Assembly: GCA_017303995.1 (NCBI GenBank)
Contig: JAFLBE010000033.1
Span: forward strand, 1-48,130
DNA length: 48,130 bases
Source: Bacteroidota bacterium
GTDB taxonomy: Bacteria; Bacteroidota; JABWAT01
Direction of reading: 5' to 3'
In this document: piece by piece, positions 1-8,363 of the stretch
Position numbering within the stretch: the stretch's first letter is position 1
Layout of the letters: each line of letters starts with the position of its first letter
Made by a program: the position numbers and the translations under genes
The notes under the pieces: model-generated
Told to the model about the DNA's origin: nothing
Database searches by the model: none
The model's input: only the letters and a program-made list of their open reading frames with translations

Positions 1-106
1 ATGGAATCAAGTTCATTTTTATCCTTTTCACATGATTGTAGAATAAAAAATGATAAAGTGACGAAAAAGGCAATTACAATTTTCATTTGGTCCTCTTTTA
101 ATTTAA
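1..106. other. Partial integron cassette at the left edge
   Basis: This sequence lies on the far side of the outermost attC site, so it should be the proximal part of a fifth cassette that continues out of the window. I see no convincing coding frame in it. It shows that the cassette array does not end at the window edge. Confidence 0.5.
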
Positions 107-226
107 TCTAACGCCTAGCTTCTGGTGCGAACTCGTGAACTTTCCGAAGCCGAAAACCTTTCAAAATGTGTTGAAAACTAAAGAAACCAAGCCGCGAGTT
201 CGTCAGCCAGGAAGCGATAGTTAGAT
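107..226 (-). repeat. attC site 4 (outermost seen)
   Basis: On the minus strand the site opens with a core of the RYYYAAC type followed by TATCGCTTCCTGGC, and closes with GAAGCTAGGC followed by a GTTRRRY-type core. The two ends pair with each other, and the central part (GCGAGTT against AACTCGT) is also self-complementary, as expected for a recombination site that folds as a single-strand hairpin. Its ends match the other three sites almost base for base, while the central arm differs, in step with the arm pairing. Confidence 0.88.
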
Positions 227-561
227 TTGCACGATCTCGGACAAAAACGCGGTTTCTAACATAAAACGCTTTAAAACGAGGACAAAGTAGGGAATTGAGA
301 TTTTTAAACCAAAAGCAAAAGGGCAACAAAAGAGCATTCTGACTTATGGGAAGAAATTTAATTTTTGTAACTGAGAAAAACTGGCAAGAAACCTGAAATC
401 TTAAAACCCAAAAAACATAAAAAGGAAAAACGCCCGCTCTTTCATTTTGCAAAACCGGAAGAAACAAAGTTGACCTCTAGGATTTGATCTAAAACGAAGA
501 GCGCTTGGAACGTGCAAAATTTCAAAGAACTAGAAATCTAAAAGAAACTGAGCAAACCAAA
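227..561. other. Integron cassette 4, no convincing gene
   Basis: About 335 bp between two attC sites. A minus-strand frame from 467 runs through it and on to the end of the attC site (stop at 108), but the product is rich in Phe, Leu and Arg with no domain-like pattern, and its last 40 residues are translated attC. I regard it as a non-coding or regulatory cassette, or one with a very poor gene. Cassettes without a gene are known in chromosomal integrons. Confidence 0.5.
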
Positions 562-681
562 TCTAACGCCTAGCTTCTGGTGCCGGCACATGAAACAACC
601 CGAAGCGAAAAAACTTTCAAAATGTTTGAAAACTTGAAGAACCCAGCCGCGTGCCGGTCAGCCAGGAAGCGATAGTTAGAT
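562..681 (-). repeat. attC site 3
   Basis: It has the same outer core and stem sequences as the other sites (CTAACGCCTAGCTTC on the left, GGAAGCGATAGTTAG on the right, plus strand). The central arm reads TGCCGGCAC against GTGCCGGTCA, complementary across the hairpin. The differing arm with conserved ends is the hallmark of attC rather than of a simple dispersed repeat. Confidence 0.88.
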
Positions 682-709
682 TTTATTGTTGTCGGAAATT
701 TCTGCTCTT

Positions 710-1324
710 TCATTTTGTGTTAATTGAATCTGGAAACATGACAGGAAACTTCATAACTGGGAAAGGATGTCTTTTGTTCTGATACAATTCATATAAGGAA
801 AATACATTATTCCATGTTTTTTCATCTAAGGCATTTTTCTCATATTTATGAACGCTAAAATATTTTCTGCGATTTAATAAACCTGTTTTGTCTGTTTCAT
901 GATATTCTACTAAATCATATAAATCATTTATCAAATAATATTTTGAATATCCTTCGAAATAACCTTCCAGCAGATATTGATTTTTACTTTTGTTGAATTG
1001 ACGAAAATAAAAATGTTGGTACGAAGTAGAGTCATTGTACCCAATACTATCAATTTTCAAGGTTGTCCATTCAAGCGCCCCATTCTTAGGCTCGTAATCA
1101 AATGAGTTTGCCTGAATTGAACCATTGGCAAATTTCAAATTGCCAATTTCATCAAAGTATACATAACCTTCTTTGTTACTTTTGTCAGAAAAGATTGAAC
1201 TTGCAATCCAAACTGAATCCTTTGTTTCCATGTCACGAAGTAAATAAATAGCATCAATCCTCAAATGATCAGAATTGAAAAATGACATAAAAACAAAAGT
1301 AAAAATATATGCCATAGTCTTCAT
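710..1324 (-). CDS. Cassette protein, exported, unknown function (204 aa)
   Basis: Third gene from the integrase in the cassette array. The product begins with a short basic stretch and a hydrophobic segment (about residues 4-16), so a Sec signal peptide is likely, followed by a soluble domain rich in Tyr, Asn and acidic residues. I do not recognise the family. The start codon lies 5 bp inside the attC boundary at 1329, which is the usual layout of a cassette gene, and the stop lies 28 bp before the next attC. Expression would depend on read-through from the integron promoter or on a promoter within an upstream cassette. Sure as a gene, unknown as to role. Confidence 0.75.
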   Translation of the reverse strand: MKTMAYIFTFVFMSFFNSDHLRIDAIYLLRDMETKDSVWIASSIFSDKSNKEGYVYFDEIGNLKFANGSIQANSFDYEPKNGALEWTTLKIDSIGYNDSTSYQHFYFRQFNKSKNQYLLEGYFEGYSKYYLINDLYDLVEYHETDKTGLLNRRKYFSVHKYEKNALDEKTWNNVFSLYELYQNKRHPFPVMKFPVMFPDSINTK

Positions 1325-1328
1325 AAAA

Positions 1329-1446
1329 TCTAACGCCTAGCTTCTGTGGTTTGCACGTGAACTTCCCGAAGCCAAAAACCTTTCAAAATGTGTAAAACTA
1401 TCGGAAACCCAGCCGCGTGCAAATCCGCAGGAAGCGATAGTTAGGT
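1329..1446 (-). repeat. attC site 2
   Basis: Outer core and stem sequences are as in the other sites. The central arm reads TGGTTTGCACGTG against GCGTGCAAATCCGCA, again complementary. Site 1 carries nearly the same arm, so sites 1 and 2 form a closer pair than sites 3 and 4. Confidence 0.88.
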
Positions 1447-1484
1447 ATAATTATTTCAAGTTGTATTTTGAATTTCGTTATTTT

Positions 1485-2027
1485 TCATTTGGTAGTTTTC
1501 CTTTGTAAGGAACTTGAGGATAAACCTATTCCACCCCAATACTTTTCAGTAGAGACTTTGTTCCAATTCATACCAATATACTCAAATCTTGTAGAAATTA
1601 TTTCCTGATCAATGAGTATTCTTGAAGAGTCTATAATTGCTTGTGGCAACCCAACGTCAATAACACAAATATTCTTTTCTTGTCTAATGCTAATATCAAT
1701 AAATAAATTTGCAGAATCTTTTAAGATATTGGGAGTGAATGGTTTAATTTCATATTTACCTAAATGAGTTGGAATAATAGAAGGTAATAACTGTTTGTTT
1801 TCAAAATCGTTCAATTCCATGAATGGTTTAATTCTAACATAGATTGTGTCACTTTTAACCAAAATATTTGATTTGGAATGTTTTGCAAGTTCAATAGATT
1901 CATGTAATGCTTCAGCAACAAGGAAATTCCAGTTTGGAACTTCAGGCTTTTCGCATCCTAGAATGAAAACAATTGAGACAAGAAGACCAAATATTGCTGT
2001 TCGCTTGTACACTGTTGTTATGCTCAA
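1485..2027 (-). CDS. Cassette lipoprotein, unknown function (180 aa)
   Basis: The N-terminus (residues 1-25) has Lys-Arg, a hydrophobic run and the lipobox ILGC with Cys25, so this is predicted to be a lipoprotein anchored in a membrane after signal peptidase II cleavage. The mature part of about 155 residues has alternating beta-type patterns and no motif I recognise. It is the second cassette gene; its start is 44 bp inside the cassette boundary and its stop 39 bp before the attC. An opposite-strand frame of 67 residues over the same bases is a shadow. Confidence 0.75.
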   Translation of the reverse strand: MSITTVYKRTAIFGLLVSIVFILGCEKPEVPNWNFLVAEALHESIELAKHSKSNILVKSDTIYVRIKPFMELNDFENKQLLPSIIPTHLGKYEIKPFTPNILKDSANLFIDISIRQEKNICVIDVGLPQAIIDSSRILIDQEIISTRFEYIGMNWNKVSTEKYWGGIGLSSSSLQRKTTK

Positions 2028-2070
2028 GTTAAATAATGAAAGGCCGTGAAAAATGTCTCATGAAATTATA

Positions 2071-2189
2071 CCTAACGCCTAGCTTCTGTGGTTTGCACGT
2101 GAACTCGCCGAAGCCAAAGACTTTTCAAAATTTGTTAAAACTATCGGAAACCCAGTCGCGTGCAAATCCGCAGGAAGCGATAGTTAGGC
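2071..2189 (-). repeat. attC site 1 (integrase-proximal)
   Basis: First attC from the integrase. On the minus strand it starts GCCTAAC and ends GTTAGGT, both fitting the R''/R' core consensus, with recombination expected between G and T of the latter. Inner stem boxes and the central arm are complementary. It closes the first cassette. Confidence 0.88.
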
Positions 2190-2263
2190 AGCTTTTCATT
2201 ATATTTCAAACTAAGATTGTATTGAAAAATGTCAAAGTAGTGAAACTGAAATTCAAAATGGAC

Positions 2264-2821
2264 TCATTTTTCAATTATCTTCTTTTCTTCTTCGATTTGC
2301 CTGACCAATGTTATTACTTCTTGTGCCTGATAAAATAGTTCTGAAAATTCAGATTTTCCATTGCCAAGAGTTTCTTCCTTTTCTTCAAAAGTGAAAACGC
2401 CTGAGTTTGTTCTAAAGTAGAATTTCGTATAGCCAACTTTCGGCAATTCATATGTTTTTGTCAGTCTCGCCTTTGTGAGAAATGAATTGGACATTTCGAT
2501 TAACTTCATTCCAGCTTTACGGGCTAAAGCGTGTTCACCAATGCCAATAAATCCGCCACCATTTGTAAAATAAATACTAATTGTTCCCTCACCCAAACAT
2601 CGTAAACTAAATGCAGCTTCTGGATAGCCTGTTTCCATAAATACCGCAAAAACTATTTTTTTATCCTCAATTTGCAATTGTAAATCTTGAGGTGAAACTG
2701 AAAAAGCCATTTCCCTTAAATCTGTGAAAACCTGTTCAACTTTATAAGGAGATTTAGATTGACCAAATCCAAAAATGCTCAGAGATGAAAGCAATGATAA
2801 AATCATAACAACCCTTTTCAT
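2264..2821 (-). CDS. First-cassette exported protein, unknown function (185 aa)
   Basis: This is the cassette next to attI and so the one best placed to be expressed from the integron promoter. Residues 1-20 form a clear signal peptide (Lys-Arg, hydrophobic core, Gly-Gln-Ser cleavage region). The mature protein has a mixed alpha/beta pattern, a Gly-rich stretch (GGGFIGIGEH, about residues 88-97) and a charged C-terminal helix. I do not recognise the family. The gene starts about 45 bp from the attI core candidates and ends 74 bp before its attC. Confidence 0.75.
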   Translation of the reverse strand: MKRVVMILSLLSSLSIFGFGQSKSPYKVEQVFTDLREMAFSVSPQDLQLQIEDKKIVFAVFMETGYPEAAFSLRCLGEGTISIYFTNGGGFIGIGEHALARKAGMKLIEMSNSFLTKARLTKTYELPKVGYTKFYFRTNSGVFTFEEKEETLGNGKSEFSELFYQAQEVITLVRQIEEEKKIIEK

Positions 2822-2849
2822 AATTTACCACATATATATATTGTGAACA

Positions 2850-2950
2850 ATTAACTGACTATCCTAACTGCCTAACTAGACTTAGATTTGATTCTGTAAC
2901 TGCAATCCATAAAAAATGGATTATTTATAATAACTCGGTTCATATAAAAT
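2850..2950 (-). other. attI region of the integron
   Basis: Between the first cassette gene and intI there is no attC-like palindrome, but two core-like motifs (CCTAAC at 2863-2868 and GCCTAAC at 2870-2876, plus strand) are candidates for the attI crossover point, which should be G followed by TT on the minus strand. The position, next to the first cassette and about 340 bp from the intI start, fits attI. Which of the two cores is used cannot be told from sequence alone. Confidence 0.55.
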
Positions 2951-2975
2951 TATCAACTTTCATCTAATTCTGATG

Positions 2976-3005
2976 TAATTACGATAAAGTTATCCTAATT
3001 GTCAA
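2976..3005 (-). promoter_or_regulatory. Candidate cassette promoter Pc
   Basis: On the minus strand a perfect TTGACA (3005-3000) faces the cassettes, with TAATTA 18 bp downstream as a poor -10. The position between intI and attI is where Pc sits in many integrons. The weak -10 keeps this tentative. Confidence 0.25.
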
Positions 3006-3211
3006 TCGCTGACTTCGAAATTATCACGCAACACCTGTTTTTATTGGTTATGGAGAGTGTTTGGTGTTTTTCTTTCTTCTCGATTGATTGATGCCTGAGT
3101 TGCCTCGATTATTAAATAAAAAATATTGTAATATCAGAAAAATGTTGAATCTAATGTTACGTTTTCTGGATTATTGTGTATCTTTACTGCACATAATGAC
3201 AGGAGTATCCC

Positions 3212-4180
3212 GTGGCGAAATCGTCATCCCCATTTATGAATCAGGTAATCGAAGCAATCAGAATCAGACACTTAAGTCTAAGAACTGAAGAAGCTTATGT
3301 CCATTGGATAATGGATTATATCAAGTACCACCAAAAAACGCACCCAAATGATATGGGTCCGAATGAGATAACACAGTTCCTAAATCACCTTGCAGTTGAC
3401 AGGGATGTGGCTGCGTCAACGCAAAACCAGGCATTGAGCGCACTTCTGTTTCTGTACCGTAATGTGTTGAAGAGGGAAATCAGTCCGCTGGAAGAGTTTG
3501 TATGGGCGAAAAGGTCATACCGGATTCCCGTTGTGTTTACCCCGGAAGAAGTAAAAAAGGTGCTGCAGTTTTTGCAGGGCGATTATTTTCTAATTGCTTC
3601 TATATTATATGGTTCAGGCTTGAGATTGCTTGAAGCACTCAGACTTAGAGTGATGGATCTCGATTTTGGATATCAGCAAATCACCGTCCATGCCGGAAAA
3701 GGAAATAAAGACCGGAGGACGATGCTTCCACAGGCACTCATCCAACCGCTGAAAGAACAGATGGAAAGGGTGAAAAAAATTCATGAAATGGATCTGGCTG
3801 AAGGATTTGGAGAAGCCAATCTGAATTCAGCACAACACCTTGCGCTAGGTTCAAACCTCAAAGAATGGCGTTGGCAGTATATTTTCCCCATGAGAAGCCG
3901 GTCAGAGGATCCCAAAACCGGAAAAATTCACCGGCATCACCTCCTTCCGTCAAAAATGCAAATGGAAACCCATAAAGCGATCCTGGCTGCCGGAATTATG
4001 AAAAAAGCGAGTTGTCACACTTTCAGACACTCGTTCGCAACCCATCTGCTCGCAAACGGTTACGACATCAGAACCGTTCAGGAATTGTTGGGTCATGCTG
4101 ATGTGAGAACAACCATGATTTACACTCACGTTCTAAACAAAGGTGCAGGCGGGGTTAGAAGTCCGTTGGATTTTACATGA
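3212..4180 (+). CDS. intI: Integron integrase (tyrosine recombinase)
   Basis: Catalyses insertion and excision of gene cassettes by recombining attI with single-stranded attC hairpins. At 322 residues it has the usual IntI length. An N-terminal SAM-like core-binding domain (about 5-90) is followed by the catalytic domain. Visible catalytic signatures are [13 protein letters not shown] (first Arg), [12 protein letters not shown] (His and Arg of the HxxR box), [16 protein letters not shown] (second His and the nucleophile Tyr) and the C-terminal GVRSPLD typical of IntI. The insert between the second and third boxes (about 190-245, with WRWQYIFP) corresponds to the IntI-specific patch that binds extrahelical attC bases. 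The start is GTG at 3212 with AGGAG six bases upstream, the best ribosome site in the region. It is transcribed away from the cassettes, as in most integrons, and overlaps the next gene by 4 bp. Confidence 0.95.
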   Translation: MAKSSSPFMNQVIEAIRIRHLSLRTEEAYVHWIMDYIKYHQKTHPNDMGPNEITQFLNHLAVDRDVAASTQNQALSALLFLYRNVLKREISPLEEFVWAKRSYRIPVVFTPEEVKKVLQFLQGDYFLIASILYGSGLRLLEALRLRVMDLDFGYQQITVHAGKGNKDRRTMLPQALIQPLKEQMERVKKIHEMDLAEGFGEANLNSAQHLALGSNLKEWRWQYIFPMRSRSEDPKTGKIHRHHLLPSKMQMETHKAILAAGIMKKASCHTFRHSFATHLLANGYDIRTVQELLGHADVRTTMIYTHVLNKGAGGVRSPLDFT

Positions 4181-5820
4181 GTAAGCCAATTTTCACTGTC
4201 GTCGATCTTGAAACGACGGGAATGGGGCCGTCAGCCAGAATCATTGAAATTGCCTGCGTCAGGGTTGAAGATGGCAGAATCACTGAACGAAAAAATTCGC
4301 TGATTAATCCGGGGATTCATATTCCGGGATTTATCACTGATTTAACCGGAATAACTGACCGTATGGTTTGGGATGCTCCCTCCTTTGAACAGGTAATCCC
4401 TGAATTCCTGGCGTTTATGTCGGGGACGATTGTGGTTGCACATAATGCTCATTTTGATGTATCCATGCTGAATCAGGAACTTGCACGCCTTGGGAAAGCC
4501 GGACTCGAAGGCCAGGCTTTGTGTACCGTCAGGTTGTCGAGAAGACTGAACAGATCATTAAAGTCACATTCACTTGGGAATCTGGTTAAAGCCTTGGGAA
4601 TCAGGCTTGTAAACGCTCACCGGGCAGCCGGAGATGCAGAGGCTACGGCTCTTTTGCTGATCAGGATGCTGGCACAGCTTGAAGCAGACGAAAGCCGCAC
4701 ATCCGCAGAAGAAATAATGGCATTTCAATATTCACCGGTTAAATCAGCGAAAATGAACCTTGCCAGAGTGAAAAAGCTGCGGGAGCTGGTAGTTGAATCC
4801 TTTCCGGAACGGCCAGGAATATATCAATTTATCGGAAAAAATGAATTGGTCTTGTATGTCGGGAAGTCATCAAATCTGAAGGAAAGGGTGCTGACTTATT
4901 TCTCAGGATTTCACGCCAAAGGTAAAAAATGGCAAAAAATGCTTCAACAAACCTCAGAAATCCGATTTCTCGAAACCGGAGATGAACTTCATGCGCTTGT
5001 CATTGAATCCCGACTGATCAAAAGGTTCAAACCAGAGTTTAACACGATGCAACTCCGGCTCAGACAATTTCCATTCATTAGAATGAACCTGAACCATCCG
5101 TATCCAACCCTATCCACACTTAAAGAAATAAAAGAAGATGGGGCTGATTATTTTGGTCCGTTTAACGGAAAAGCAGTATCGTCACTTTTGGTTGAAGTTG
5201 CAGAGGAATCCGGTTTAATAAGGCCGTGTGATGATGTAACGTTTTCACGCGGAAAGTTGTGCAGCTTTTATAGTATGAAGAAATGTTCGGGACCCTGTGC
5301 CGGTGAAATTTCGAAAGAAGAGTATCAGCAGGGGATTGAACTGATCAGGCGATTGCTTTCTGGCAGAGGAAAAGAATTACTCAGCTTCATGGAAGGCAAA
5401 ATGGCTCAATTTGCCGAGCATGAACAATTTGAGCAAGCTGCAAAATTGAGAGACAAGCTCAGGGAAATTGAGAAATTAACGTTTAAACATGTTACCTCGG
5501 GTGGAAGTCTGAATGAAAACACGTTTTTGATGGTTCGGCGGAAGGAAACTGAAACCGATTATTATCTGGTCAGGTTTGGGATGCTGGTAACTCATGGCGT
5601 TATTCCAAATGATGGAAACAGGACAACGTTCATAGAAGATGTGACTTCATTCTTTGAAATGAGCAGCTCCGGAAATAAAATGCCGTGGATCAGGACGGAT
5701 GCCGTTGATGAAATCAGAATCGTTCTGAACTGGACGTATAAAAACCGGAAAAACCTGGAATTTTATTTTCCGGCCGGATATGGAAGCAGGGAAGAGTGGA
5801 TCCGGACAGTGGTGGGTTGA
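4177..5820 (+). CDS. DnaQ exonuclease-GIY-YIG (UvrC/Cho-like) nuclease fusion
   Basis: The N-terminal domain (about 5-165) is a DEDDh 3'-5' exonuclease: DLETTG (Exo I), HNAHFD (Exo II) and [10 protein letters not shown] (Exo III) are all present. A GIY-YIG endonuclease domain (about 205-290) follows, with PGIYQF, LYVGKS and the metal-binding Glu in [10 protein letters not shown]. Then come a Cys-bearing segment ([13 protein letters not shown]) and a UVR-like helix pair ([19 protein letters not shown]). The architecture matches the epsilon-like/UvrC-like fusions related to Cho, thought to act in DNA damage processing. There are no C-terminal RNase H-like or HhH domains of full UvrC. The ATG overlaps the intI stop (ATGA), so the two are probably co-translated, which is unusual for intI. 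Confidence 0.9.
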   Translation: MSKPIFTVVDLETTGMGPSARIIEIACVRVEDGRITERKNSLINPGIHIPGFITDLTGITDRMVWDAPSFEQVIPEFLAFMSGTIVVAHNAHFDVSMLNQELARLGKAGLEGQALCTVRLSRRLNRSLKSHSLGNLVKALGIRLVNAHRAAGDAEATALLLIRMLAQLEADESRTSAEEIMAFQYSPVKSAKMNLARVKKLRELVVESFPERPGIYQFIGKNELVLYVGKSSNLKERVLTYFSGFHAKGKKWQKMLQQTSEIRFLETGDELHALVIESRLIKRFKPEFNTMQLRLRQFPFIRMNLNHPYPTLSTLKEIKEDGADYFGPFNGKAVSSLLVEVAEESGLIRPCDDVTFSRGKLCSFYSMKKCSGPCAGEISKEEYQQGIELIRRLLSGRGKELLSFMEGKMAQFAEHEQFEQAAKLRDKLREIEKLTFKHVTSGGSLNENTFLMVRRKETETDYYLVRFGMLVTHGVIPNDGNRTTFIEDVTSFFEMSSSGNKMPWIRTDAVDEIRIVLNWTYKNRKNLEFYFPAGYGSREEWIRTVVG

Positions 5821-5862
5821 AGAAAAAATGGTCCAACTTGTTGAAAATAATGAAGGTGGGTC

Positions 5863-5891
5863 TTGACAGGGATGATATTCTGCCGTATCTT
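5863..5891 (+). promoter_or_regulatory. Promoter of tRNA-Phe
   Basis: TTGACA at 5863-5868 and TATCTT at 5886-5891 are separated by 17 bp, a near-ideal sigma-70 spacing. The -10 ends 27 bp before the mature tRNA 5' end, leaving a short 5' leader for RNase P. Confidence 0.7.
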
Positions 5892-5918
5892 CGTGTCTCG
5901 ATTTTTTGATTGAGTGCC

Positions 5919-5991
<73 letters not shown>

Positions 5992-5995
5992 CAAG

Positions 5996-6036
5996 AAAAG
6001 GCTTTTCCAATACTGGGAAGGCCTTTTTTGTTTTTT
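5996..6036 (+). terminator. Rho-independent terminator after tRNA-Phe
   Basis: AAAAGGCTTTTCC and GGGAAGGCCTTTT form an imperfect stem with a short loop, followed by a run of T residues (TTTTTTGTTTTTT). It begins a few bases after the tRNA. Confidence 0.8.
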
Positions 6037-6060
6037 AGGTAACAACATAGGTAACAACAT
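6037..6060. repeat. Two tandem copies of a 12-bp repeat (AGGTAACAACAT)
   Basis: Two exact copies of AGGTAACAACAT lie end to end directly after the tRNA terminator. They might be remains of an attachment-site core or a protein-binding site at the island border. No recombinase gene is near on this side. Confidence 0.6.
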
Positions 6061-6619
6061 TTTCGTTTTGCCTCCTTTCACCTGCCACGTGGCAGGTGCA
6101 TCCAGCCCTCCGTTTTCCCTCAATTTCCAATCAGGTTGCAACTACTTACAACCCATTTCTTTCCCGCTTCTTGCAGATTTTTCTTTCAGTTTCTGTCCTG
6201 CTTGAAGTTCTTATCAAAAAAAATCAGGTCTTCGCTACTTTTGGAACCCACTTGTAAATTTCTTTGGATGGGTCAGCCGATTCTCAGTAATTAATTATTA
6301 TCACACAAAAGTTGCCTATTGTGGTTGTTCATTTGGGGAAATGACTCAATAGTTAATATCATAAGTGTAATATAAATAATAGTATATGACGATACTTGCC
6401 GTGTTGCTCCTATTTGTATCCCTGAATACAAATAGTTCTGATGCAGTATTTAGTTGAGTATGTGAGTAAATTAGTTAAGTATATAATAAACAATGATATA
6501 CATCATTTATTATTAGATTCCGCATACGGGTTTTATGGCATGAGTAGCCTGAAGACTTGTAACTTCAAGTTGTTTGGTACTTTCGTCCAACATTTATTAG
6601 ATAATCCATTCTTAAAAGC
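6061..6619. other. Non-coding stretch at the island border
   Basis: AT-rich DNA with no frame that has codon-like composition. It contains a perfect inverted motif GCCACGTGGC near 6082, which could be a protein site. A 60-residue plus-strand frame (6441-6623) has no domain-like pattern and I do not accept it. Confidence 0.4.
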
Positions 6620-6802
6620 TTAAATAAAATTTGGATCAATCCTGGTCAGCTTCTTTCCAGGATTAGCAATCAACGGGTAGGCCACCACTCTTTTTTGAAT
6701 CTGACCCAATCCTTTATCTTCTTCCGATAAAACAATCTCAATCTCATCTATTGCAGAGAGGATTGTTATAAAATTACCTATATTTGTCAATATCTGGCAA
6801 CT
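6620..6802 (-). pseudogene. Remnant of a gene 3' end (about 60 codons)
   Basis: The minus strand holds an open frame without a usable start, preceded by a stop within the BREX promoter region. Its product, ending in VAYPLIANPGKKLTRIDPNFI, reads like a real protein C-terminus (balanced charge, good codon use), unlike the flanking DNA. I cannot name the family. It probably was left when the BREX operon or another insertion truncated an older gene. Confidence 0.35.
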
Positions 6803-6816
6803 CTATTTAGGTGAGT

Positions 6817-7128
6817 ATGAATCAATTCGGTGAACAAATCAGACTGCTCAGAGAGCAATGTGGATTGTTACAGAGACAGGTAGCATCCCAGGTTGAAATG
6901 GATATACCCATGCTAAGTAAAATTGAGCGTGGTGAACGAAACGCCAAAAGAGAACAAGTAACAACATTCAGTAAGATCTTTAATTTCCCTGAAGATGAAT
7001 TGCTTTCACTTTGGCTGGCTGACAAAGTTTTTGAGGTCATAAAAAATGAAGATGTGGCTTTGAAGGCTTTATCTGTAACAGAGAACGAGTTAAGGAAAAT
7101 GAAAATGCTATCTGAAAACTCACATTAA
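6817..7128 (+). CDS. XRE-family transcriptional regulator of the BREX operon
   Basis: A 103-residue protein with an N-terminal Cro/C1-type helix-turn-helix (residues 1-62: FGEQIRLLREQ, LLQRQVASQVEMDIPMLSKIERGERNAKREQV). The 40-residue C-terminal tail is charged and probably helical. It is 9 bp upstream of brxA and the first gene of the operon, so it most likely controls BREX expression, perhaps by autoregulation. ATG at 6817 is preferred; a GTG two codons upstream (6811) is the alternative. A Bacteroidota-like -7 box, TATATTTG, lies at 6779-6786, but no well-spaced -33 TTG is seen. Confidence 0.85.
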   Translation: MNQFGEQIRLLREQCGLLQRQVASQVEMDIPMLSKIERGERNAKREQVTTFSKIFNFPEDELLSLWLADKVFEVIKNEDVALKALSVTENELRKMKMLSENSH

Positions 7129-7137
7129 TAATGGAAA

Positions 7138-7776
7138 ATGGTACAAACAACTAAATATATTTTTTCCTTTACTGGTGCCTCTGCCCTGATTCCTGAATCT
7201 TTAATTGTTGTGGAAGAATTTATTAGGCTAAAAGACTGGGATGCTGTTGAAACCTCACTGATAGACAAGAATCTGTTAAATAAGGTAAAACATGCAACCT
7301 TTAAAAGAGAATTCAGGGAAATCAAGCGGAGATTGGTTTTACTTACCGATGATCAATTGTATTTTTTGAACCTTAGCAGTTCAGACGATACAAGGGCTAT
7401 TATTCTTTTGGCATTGGTAAAAAGCTATTCCTATTTAAGAGACTTTATAGTTGATGTTATCAGGAGTAAGTACTTATTATTTGAAACTGTATTAACTGAT
7501 GCCGATTACAATAGGTTTTTTAATTCAAAATGTCTTACCCATCCTGAATTAACTGCACTTGCTGACGTAACGGCCAAAAAGGTAAAGCAACTGATTTTCA
7601 AGTTACTTGAACAGGTTAGATTGCTTTCTCAAGTGAAGGACGGCACTATAATCAGACTCATGTTAAGTGATAGTGTGGTTGAATTGATTATAAAAGATGA
7701 TCCAACACTCCTAACTGTTTTTCTTTACTCAAACGAAGAAATAAAAATGATTCTTAAAAAGTATAATTATGTCTAA
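7138..7776 (+). CDS. brxA: BREX protein BrxA (DUF1819)
   Basis: At 212 residues it has the family length (about 200) and position. The N-terminal pattern (KYIFSFTGASALIPESLIVVEEFI), the central LVLLTDDQLYFLN and the run of helices after it match BrxA, a small DNA-binding protein of BREX with a NusB-like fold whose precise job is not settled. It overlaps brxB by 8 bp, so the two are co-translated. Confidence 0.9.
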   Translation: MVQTTKYIFSFTGASALIPESLIVVEEFIRLKDWDAVETSLIDKNLLNKVKHATFKREFREIKRRLVLLTDDQLYFLNLSSSDDTRAIILLALVKSYSYLRDFIVDVIRSKYLLFETVLTDADYNRFFNSKCLTHPELTALADVTAKKVKQLIFKLLEQVRLLSQVKDGTIIRLMLSDSVVELIIKDDPTLLTVFLYSNEEIKMILKKYNYV

Positions 7777-8362
7777 CCAGCAAACCTATAATGTGCCAAA
7801 TCATTTTGAGAGTTTGTTTAAAATACTTTCAAGCTCCAGGTTTTTAAATAAGGAGGGTTTGGGTGGAGAACTTCCGTTTTTTATACACTCCTATCCGGTT
7901 AACAAACATGCAGAAGTTGAGACAAATGTTCATTCATTGGTCAAGCGCCTTGAAAATGAAGGTATTGAAATTTTAGAAATTCAACTTTATCAATTATGCA
8001 TTGACCTTTTAAAAAAGGAAAATCTGTTTGATCAGATTCTTCAACAGGAAACCAGATTACCTAAACAACGACTGTTGCGTGTACTAAATGGTCCATTGAA
8101 TATAGACAATGTTATCATTCCAGAAATCCATAAAAGACTTGCTGAAAATCCGGCCAAAATACTTTTTCTTACCGGAATTGGTTCGGTATTTCCTGTTATT
8201 CGTTCACATACTATTTTGAACAACCTGCAAACCCTCGTTGGGGATATACCAGTGGTTATGTTTTTTCCCGGAACCTACAACAATAAATCATTAACGCTTT
8301 TTGACCTGCTTAAAGACGAAAACTATTATCGTGCCCACAACCTCAATGATTACAGAACCTGA
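7769..8362 (+). CDS. brxB: BREX protein BrxB (DUF1788)
   Basis: A 197-residue protein of the DUF1788 family: conserved FFIHSYPV near residue 35, then a Walker-less alpha/beta core with ILFLTGIGSVFPVIRSH and VVMFFPGTYNN, the family signature. Role within BREX is unknown; it is needed for defence in characterised type 1 systems. It starts inside the brxA 3' end and ends next to brxC. Confidence 0.9.
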   Translation: MSNQQTYNVPNHFESLFKILSSSRFLNKEGLGGELPFFIHSYPVNKHAEVETNVHSLVKRLENEGIEILEIQLYQLCIDLLKKENLFDQILQQETRLPKQRLLRVLNGPLNIDNVIIPEIHKRLAENPAKILFLTGIGSVFPVIRSHTILNNLQTLVGDIPVVMFFPGTYNNKSLTLFDLLKDENYYRAHNLNDYRT

Positions 8363-8363
8363 A

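Noticed and set aside
108-467. 119-residue minus-strand frame over cassette 4 and attC
   Set aside because: Composition is not protein-like, and the last third is translated attC; such run-through frames are common in cassette arrays.
6441-6623. 60-residue frame in the island border
   Set aside because: No domain-like pattern, AT-rich, no ribosome site, overlaps the gene remnant on the other strand.
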